DNA of 50,065 bases, taken from contig JAAUSO010000030.1 in NCBI GenBank assembly GCA_012033205.1, forward strand, positions 1 through 50,065. Direction: 5' to 3'. The translations under genes and the position numbers were made by a program. Source of the stretch: Richelia sp. SL_2_1. GTDB taxonomy: Bacteria; Cyanobacteriota; Cyanobacteriia; Cyanobacteriales; Nostocaceae. Below, one piece after another: positions 46,130-50,065 of the stretch. The notes beneath the pieces were generated by a model, which saw nothing but the letters and a program-made list of their open reading frames with translations, was not told where the DNA came from and searched no databases. Within the stretch, counting starts at the first letter, position 1. Each line of letters begins with the position of its first letter.

Positions 46130-47271
46130 ATGAATCAAACAACACGAGTGCCAGTAATATCACCAGACGGAAAACCACTTATGCCTACCACCCCTGCACG
46201 AGCAAGGAAGTGGATAAAATCAGGTAAAGCTATAGGTAAACGTAATAAAGTTGGTGTTTTTTACGTTCAATTATTAAGCGTACCATCTGGATATGAGACA
46301 CAAAAAATAGTGGTTGGAACGGATAGAGGTAAAGCTTTTACAGGTATTGCTTTTCAATCAAAGCTGGCAACGATTGTGTTATTTCATGCTTGTTTACCTG
46401 GTTTCTACAAATCCAAGAAAACCAGTAAAGATAGACAGTCTGTAACAGGAAAGATGGAGAAACGTACCGAATTACGTCGCACTCGTAGAGGACAGCGTAT
46501 TAATCGTCAGGTGGCTTTCAAGTTACGCAATCACCGAGAAAAAAGGTTTAACAATCGTCGTCAAAATAAACTACCTCCTAGCGTAAAAGCTAACAGAGAA
46601 ATGGAGTTAAGGATACTAGGAGAGATGTCGAAAATATTACCAATCACAGAAATTAGAGATGAATCATGTGGAGGTAATTCTAAAAAGAATGGGTTTGGCA
46701 TTTCTCCTGTAACTGTTGGACAAGAATGGTTTAGGTTGCAAGCGTCAAAAATTGCGTTTGTGGTGGAAGTAGATTCTCTCGATACAGGTAAGCATCGTGA
46801 TTATTTGGGACTTGTAAAAAACAAGAAAGATAAATCAGTTCAAAGCCCAGAAACTCATGCGAACGACGCAATTGCACTAGCATCTACATATTTTGTTCAA
46901 TACAAAGAATTCCACACAACTAAAACTCACGGGCATCGCTGGATAGGAGAATGCGTTGTAACACCTGCACCATTCGTGGTTGTAACTAGACCTAAATTAT
47001 TTAGGCGTAAATTGCACCAAGAAAATTATTCAAGGGTGGAATTTTAAAACGGCAAGGTGGGACGGTAACACCATTCGGATTTCGGTCAGGTGATTATGTT
47101 CAAACTAGCAAAAAGGGTGAAATAATTCGTGGTTGGATTGGTGGTTTTACTAATTCAGGGAAAACAAAAAATGTCTCAATCTATGACCACAACTGGTCAC
47201 GTATTGGTCAATTTAACCCCAATAATGTCAAGTTAATAAAACGAAGTACAAGATTATGCGTTGTTGCGTAA
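46130..47271 (+). pseudogene. isrB: IsrB-like OMEGA RuvC nickase, C-terminus frameshifted
   Basis: The protein starts MNQTTRVPVIS, with the PLMP domain motif PLMPTTPARARKW (residues 16-28). A RuvC-I strand VVGTDRGKAFTGIA (D65) and an arginine-rich bridge helix (ELRRTRRGQR..RFNNRRQNKLPPS) follow. RuvC-II is in PITEIRDE, GFGISPVTVGQEWF follows, and RuvC-III is HANDAIALAS. There is no HNH insertion, which distinguishes IsrB from IscB. The frame ends at VEF* (47047). Adding one G to the GGG at 47034-47036 restores GGILKRQGGTVTPFGFRSGDYVQT and continues to the stop at 47269-47271, giving about 380 residues. The missing tail binds the RNA/target region in relatives. Whether the frameshift is real or a sequencing error is unsettled. 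Confidence 0.8.
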
Positions 47272-47277
47272 GCTATT

Positions 47278-47391
47278 GCTTGTGCCGGTTGCTGTCCTCC
47301 TCCCTCTTCTTGCTGTGCAAGAAAATGGTCGCAGGACGCAACCGGCACAAGCCCGCAATTCCTCCCGACACCGAATCAGAGATTTCGGTGT
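47278..47391 (+). repeat. Right-end hairpins of the IsrB element
   Basis: GCTTGTGCCGGTTGC (47278-47292) pairs perfectly with 47338-47352. Inside, GTCCT (47294-47298) pairs with AGGAC (47333-47337), and TTCTTGC-TGT-GCAAGAA (47307-47323) forms the tip. A second hairpin pairs ACACCGAA (47368-47375) with TTCGGTGT (47384-47391). Single-strand hairpins of this kind are what IS200/IS605-type transposases recognise at element ends. Confidence 0.85.
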
Positions 47392-47411
47392 GGGACTCCT
47401 CGCGGTTCTAG

Positions 47412-47824
47412 TTGATAACTTAGATTTTGATAGCATTCGCAGACAATTTGAAGTCAATGCAATCGCCCCTTTACGGTTAACTCAGGCTTTATTAAATAAT
47501 TTAAAATCTGGTGCAAAAGTCGTGATGATGACAAGTCGTATGGGTTCTATTGACGACAACACGAGCGGTGGCTCCTACGGTTATCGGATGTCCAAAGTGG
47601 CTTTATCAATGGCAGGTAAATCCTTATCCCATGACTTAAAATCTAAAGGTATTGCAGTAGCCATTCTGCATCCAGGATTAGTCAAAACCCGCATGACAGG
47701 CTTTACCGATTCCGGGATTACCACCACACAATCAGTAAAAGGACTATTGACTCGTATCGATCAATTAAACTTGCAAAATACCGGAACCTTTTGGCATTCT
47801 AACGGTGAAATATTACCTTGGTGA
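47412..47824 (+). pseudogene. Short-chain dehydrogenase, 3' part
   Basis: This segment continues the interrupted gene: TGATAAC..DNLDFDSIRRQFEVNAIAPLRLTQALL, then VVMMTSRMGSI (active-site serine region), YGYRMSKVAL (Y-x3-K catalytic pair) and the C-terminal GTFWHSNGEILPW. All downstream catalytic residues are present. The frame also reads upstream into the element, but codons before 47412 belong to the insertion. The product is likely an NAD(P)-dependent oxidoreductase of unknown substrate. Confidence 0.85.
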
Positions 47825-47994
47825 GCAGATTAGGGGATTTTAGATTTTAAATACTTCGGCAAGCTCAGCACAAGTTTTAGATTTTGGATTGTAAAATGCT
47901 ACTGTGTAAATTTAAGATAAACATTCTTTTCCTCTGGGTGCCTTTACGCTAACCGGATGCCTACCTTTGCATTTAAAACATCTTCTACCATCTC

Positions 47995-48861
47995 ATGATA
48001 GAACCCAAAATTATTGTAGATTCCCAACACCACAATGCCGAATGTCCCCTTTGGCATCCCCAACAGCAATGTCTTTACTGGACAGATATTCCTGAAGGAA
48101 AGCTTTTCCGCTACTATCCAAAGACAGATATTTATTCAGAAATTTATTATGGAGAACCCGTTGGTGGTTTAAGTCTACAAGTTGATGGTTCTTTACTTTT
48201 ATTTAAGACCAGAGGAACCATCGAACGTTGGGAAGAAGGTAAAATTACTACCATAGTTGAGGAAATTCCCGCAGAAAAACACACTCGTTTTAACGACGCG
48301 ATCGCAGACCCGATGGGACGAGTTTTTTCCGGTACAATGGCAACTGAGGAAGATAAAGGAAGACTCTATCGTATAGATACCGATGGTTCGATCCATGTAA
48401 TTTTAGAAGAACTTTTAGTTCCCAACGGCATGGGTTTTTCTCCAGATTTAAAATATTTTTACTTTACCGACTCCGACACCCACACCATCTACCGTTTTGA
48501 TTACGATCAAGAAACCGGGAATATTAGCAATCAACAAAATCATATAATTACCCCCCAAAATCAAGGAGTTCCCGACGGAATGACTGTTGATGCTGAAGGC
48601 TACATTTGGTCAGCTCGTTGGAATGGTTCAAGTTTGTATCGTTACGCTCCTGATGGTTCCGAAGTTTTACGTATACCATTTCCGGCTTTAAAAGTCACCT
48701 CCATGACTTTTGGTGGTTCCGATTATAGCGACTTGTATGTTTCAACAGCAGGAGGAAACGATCGTTCTCAAGAAGGTGCCGGAGCCGGAGCGATTTTCCA
48801 TCTTCAGGTTGGCGTAAAGGGAGTACCAGAATATACATCTAGAATATTTATTTCTTCCTAA
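47995..48861 (+). CDS. SMP-30/gluconolactonase/LRE family protein
   Basis: The 288-residue protein is a six-bladed beta-propeller hydrolase of the SMP-30 family, which opens sugar lactones or acts as a related esterase. The metal ligands fit E16 (AECPLW), N144 (VPNGMGFS) and D194 (PDGMTVD), with N100 in RFNDAIADP near the substrate. No signal peptide is visible, so it acts in the cytoplasm. It lies 17 bases upstream of the SRAP-domain gene and could be co-transcribed with it. The substrate is unknown. Confidence 0.88.
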   Translation: MIEPKIIVDSQHHNAECPLWHPQQQCLYWTDIPEGKLFRYYPKTDIYSEIYYGEPVGGLSLQVDGSLLLFKTRGTIERWEEGKITTIVEEIPAEKHTRFNDAIADPMGRVFSGTMATEEDKGRLYRIDTDGSIHVILEELLVPNGMGFSPDLKYFYFTDSDTHTIYRFDYDQETGNISNQQNHIITPQNQGVPDGMTVDAEGYIWSARWNGSSLYRYAPDGSEVLRIPFPALKVTSMTFGGSDYSDLYVSTAGGNDRSQEGAGAGAIFHLQVGVKGVPEYTSRIFISS

Positions 48862-48878
48862 AGGAGTCAAACAAAATT

Positions 48879-49301
48879 ATGTGTGGAAGATTTACTTTGA
48901 CAGCAGAAACGGAAAGTTTGAGGGAAATTTTTCAAATTTCGGATAATAGTAATTGCCAATGGGAAGCAAACCATAACATTGCCCCAACACAAATGGTGAT
49001 GACTGTTTTATATAACGGAGAAACCAAACAACGTAAATTGCGATCGCTATATTGGGGATTGATTCCCAGTTGGGCAAAAGATACTAAAATAGCAGCAAAA
49101 TTAATTAATGCCAGAGCCGAAACATTAGCAGAAAAACCTTCTTTTCGTTCCGCATTTAAACACAGACGCTGTTTAATCGTTGCAGACGGTTTTTACGAAT
49201 GGAAACGTTTAGAAAACAAAAAACAACCATATTACTTTCAGCGACAAGACAAACAACCCTTTGCTTTTGCAGGCTTTTATGTCTTATTAAATTCCAAATA
49301 A
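48879..49301 (+). pseudogene. SRAP (YedK/HMCES-type) protein, C-terminally truncated
   Basis: SRAP proteins crosslink to abasic sites in single-stranded DNA through Cys2. The 140-residue product keeps C2 (MCGRF), N77 (NARAE) and E107 (DGFYEW). Full-length relatives are about 210-230 residues and carry a catalytic histidine near 160, absent here. Similarity stops at about FAFAGFY, after which VLLNSK and a stop follow. An AAGGAG ribosome site lies 13 bases before the ATG. A terminator and a tyrosine recombinase follow, so the 3' half was probably lost to an insertion or deletion event. The protein is unlikely to be functional. Confidence 0.8.
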
Positions 49302-49313
49302 CAACAACAACAA

Positions 49314-49353
49314 CAGCGTAGCTGATATTAAGTTTTATCACTACGCTGTTTTT
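49314..49353 (+). terminator. Rho-independent terminator
   Basis: CAGCGTAG (49314-49321) pairs with CTACGCTG (49341-49348), extended by TGAT with ATCA, and is followed by TTTTT. It would end transcription of the SMP-30/SRAP unit. Confidence 0.85.
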
Positions 49354-49414
49354 ACGAACATGCTCCTGTGTAGTATATGAATACAATGTAATTAGAAAGA
49401 TTTAATGTGTAGGC

Positions 49415-50065
49415 ATGAAAGTGCAAAAAGGTGTTCTAAGAGAACATCTAGTTTGGATAGTGTTGGATGATGATTATTTACCTGTTAAGCCAATTCAAAA
49501 GTACTTGCATTACCTTGAGTGCGTAGGACGTTCTCCGAATACGATTCAAACTTATGCTTACAATCTCAAACTTTTCTGGGAGTTTTTGAGAGATTCAAAG
49601 TTGGATTGGTTAGAAGTCAATTTGGAGGAGCTATCGAACTTTATCCACTGGCTAAGAAATCCCAGCAAAAACGTTTTATCTATTGAGCCACAAGTATCCA
49701 GACGCTCGGAGAAGACTATTAATCATTGTCTTACTACAGTTTGTGGATTTTATGAATTTCAAGAACGTATAGGAGCAATTGACGGAGTTGATGCTTATCG
49801 TTACCAGCTACAACCAGGACGTAAATACAAATCTTTTTTGCATCATATAAGCAAAGGAAAAGAGGTTAAAACACGATTATTAAAAGTAAAAGAACCAAAA
49901 ATATTTGCTGGTTGTTTAACACAGTCGCAAGTTAACAGTTTAATAGAAGCTTGTAACACCCAGCGTGATAAGTTTTTGATTCAATTGTTATATGAAACAG
50001 GTCTAAGAATTGGAGAGGCGCTAGGACTTAGACACTCAGATATGGTAACAGGTAAAAGCAATGAA
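49415..50065 (+). CDS. Tyrosine recombinase (integrase), truncated by the window end
   Basis: An open frame from the ATG at 49415 runs off the window without a stop; 217 codons are visible. The N-terminal core-binding domain contains KYLHYLECVGRSPNTIQTYAYNL (about residues 28-50). The catalytic domain begins with box I, ETGLRIGEALGLRHSD (about residue 195), with its active-site arginine. It resembles the TnpA recombinase of Tn554-type elements more than XerC/D, though this is only an impression. The remaining catalytic residues lie beyond the window. It follows directly on a truncated SRAP gene, suggesting it belongs to an inserted element. Confidence 0.85.
   Translation, partial: MKVQKGVLREHLVWIVLDDDYLPVKPIQKYLHYLECVGRSPNTIQTYAYNLKLFWEFLRDSKLDWLEVNLEELSNFIHWLRNPSKNVLSIEPQVSRRSEKTINHCLTTVCGFYEFQERIGAIDGVDAYRYQLQPGRKYKSFLHHISKGKEVKTRLLKVKEPKIFAGCLTQSQVNSLIEACNTQRDKFLIQLLYETGLRIGEALGLRHSDMVTGKSNE

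Larger units (their letters stand above)
45886..47411 (+). mobile_element. OMEGA-type element carrying HEARO/omega RNA and isrB
   Basis: A 1526-bp insertion splits the dehydrogenase gene. It contains a structured RNA region (45886-46129), an isrB reading frame (46130-47271) and strong right-end hairpins (47278-47391). No transposase is present, as is usual for IsrB/IscB elements, which are thought to be mobilised by an IS200/IS605-type TnpA in trans. The boundary is chosen because excision restores the dehydrogenase frame exactly and because the right flank then starts TTGA. No target-site duplication is seen, consistent with this transposition type. Ends could differ by one or two bases. Confidence 0.8.

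Noticed and set aside
45886-47411. Group I or group II intron in the dehydrogenase gene
   Set aside because: No reverse transcriptase, domain V or group I core is visible. The PLMP and RuvC motifs identify an IsrB element instead.
47254-47457. 67-codon arginine-rich minus-strand frame at the right end of the OMEGA element
   Set aside because: It is the reverse reading of the palindromic right-end hairpin and the dehydrogenase gene.
1-50065. tRNA or rRNA genes
   Set aside because: No acceptor-stem/T-loop signature or rRNA-like stretch was seen on either strand by eye; a tRNAscan run would be decisive.

Overview
The window looks like a chromosome segment of a filamentous, probably heterocyst-forming, cyanobacterium. 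It is AT-rich and carries 14 exact copies of the HIP1 octamer GCGATCGC. It encodes a stand-alone ndhH, a cyanobacterial-type TamB, a CydA/CydB oxidase and DUF3386 and fibrillin-type proteins. It is full of heptanucleotide tandem arrays and dispersed palindromes, as Nostocales intergenic DNA usually is. No rRNA, tRNA or CRISPR array was seen.

Region by region. 1-2.2 kb: a DUF3386 gene and a small membrane protein. 2.2-11.3 kb: a four-gene exopolysaccharide (cellulose-type) operon made of an outer-membrane barrel, a TPR lipid-free periplasmic protein, a BcsB-like subunit and a BcsA with two PilZ-like domains, faced by a PAS-GAF histidine kinase. 13.3-16.1 kb: a small ribbon-helix-helix protein and lepA, which carries a 2-nt insertion. 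16.9-23.1 kb: one very large tamB-like gene. 23.4-25.1 kb: a candidate structured RNA, a decayed DUF433/DUF5615 toxin-antitoxin pair, a Uma2 nuclease and palindromic repeats. 25.1-34.8 kb: ndhH, a small RTX protein, an AraC regulator, an acyltransferase, a frameshifted flavin monooxygenase, an OmpR regulator, hisG and a PD-(D/E)XK protein. 35-45.3 kb: recJ, a methyltransferase, cydAB, a second DUF433/DUF5615 pair, an orphan antitoxin, an aquaporin, an HD-domain protein, a fibrillin-like protein and a small hypothetical.

The most interesting part is 45.6-47.8 kb. A short-chain dehydrogenase gene is split by a roughly 1.53-kb OMEGA-type element. The element consists of a HEARO-like (omega) RNA region, an isrB gene (PLMP + RuvC, no HNH) and very strong right-end hairpins. 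Removing 45886-47411 would restore an uninterrupted 221-residue dehydrogenase, and the right flank then begins with TTGA, matching the NTGA target-adjacent motif reported for an IsrB. The isrB frame itself is broken near its C-terminus by an apparent loss of one G. Downstream are an SMP-30 protein, a SOS-response peptidase truncated before its last catalytic residue, and a tyrosine recombinase that runs off the window.

Four conserved genes (lepA, the monooxygenase, a DUF5615 toxin and isrB) carry small frameshifts. Three of these look like loss of one base from a homopolymer, so sequencing error must be considered before calling them pseudogenes.
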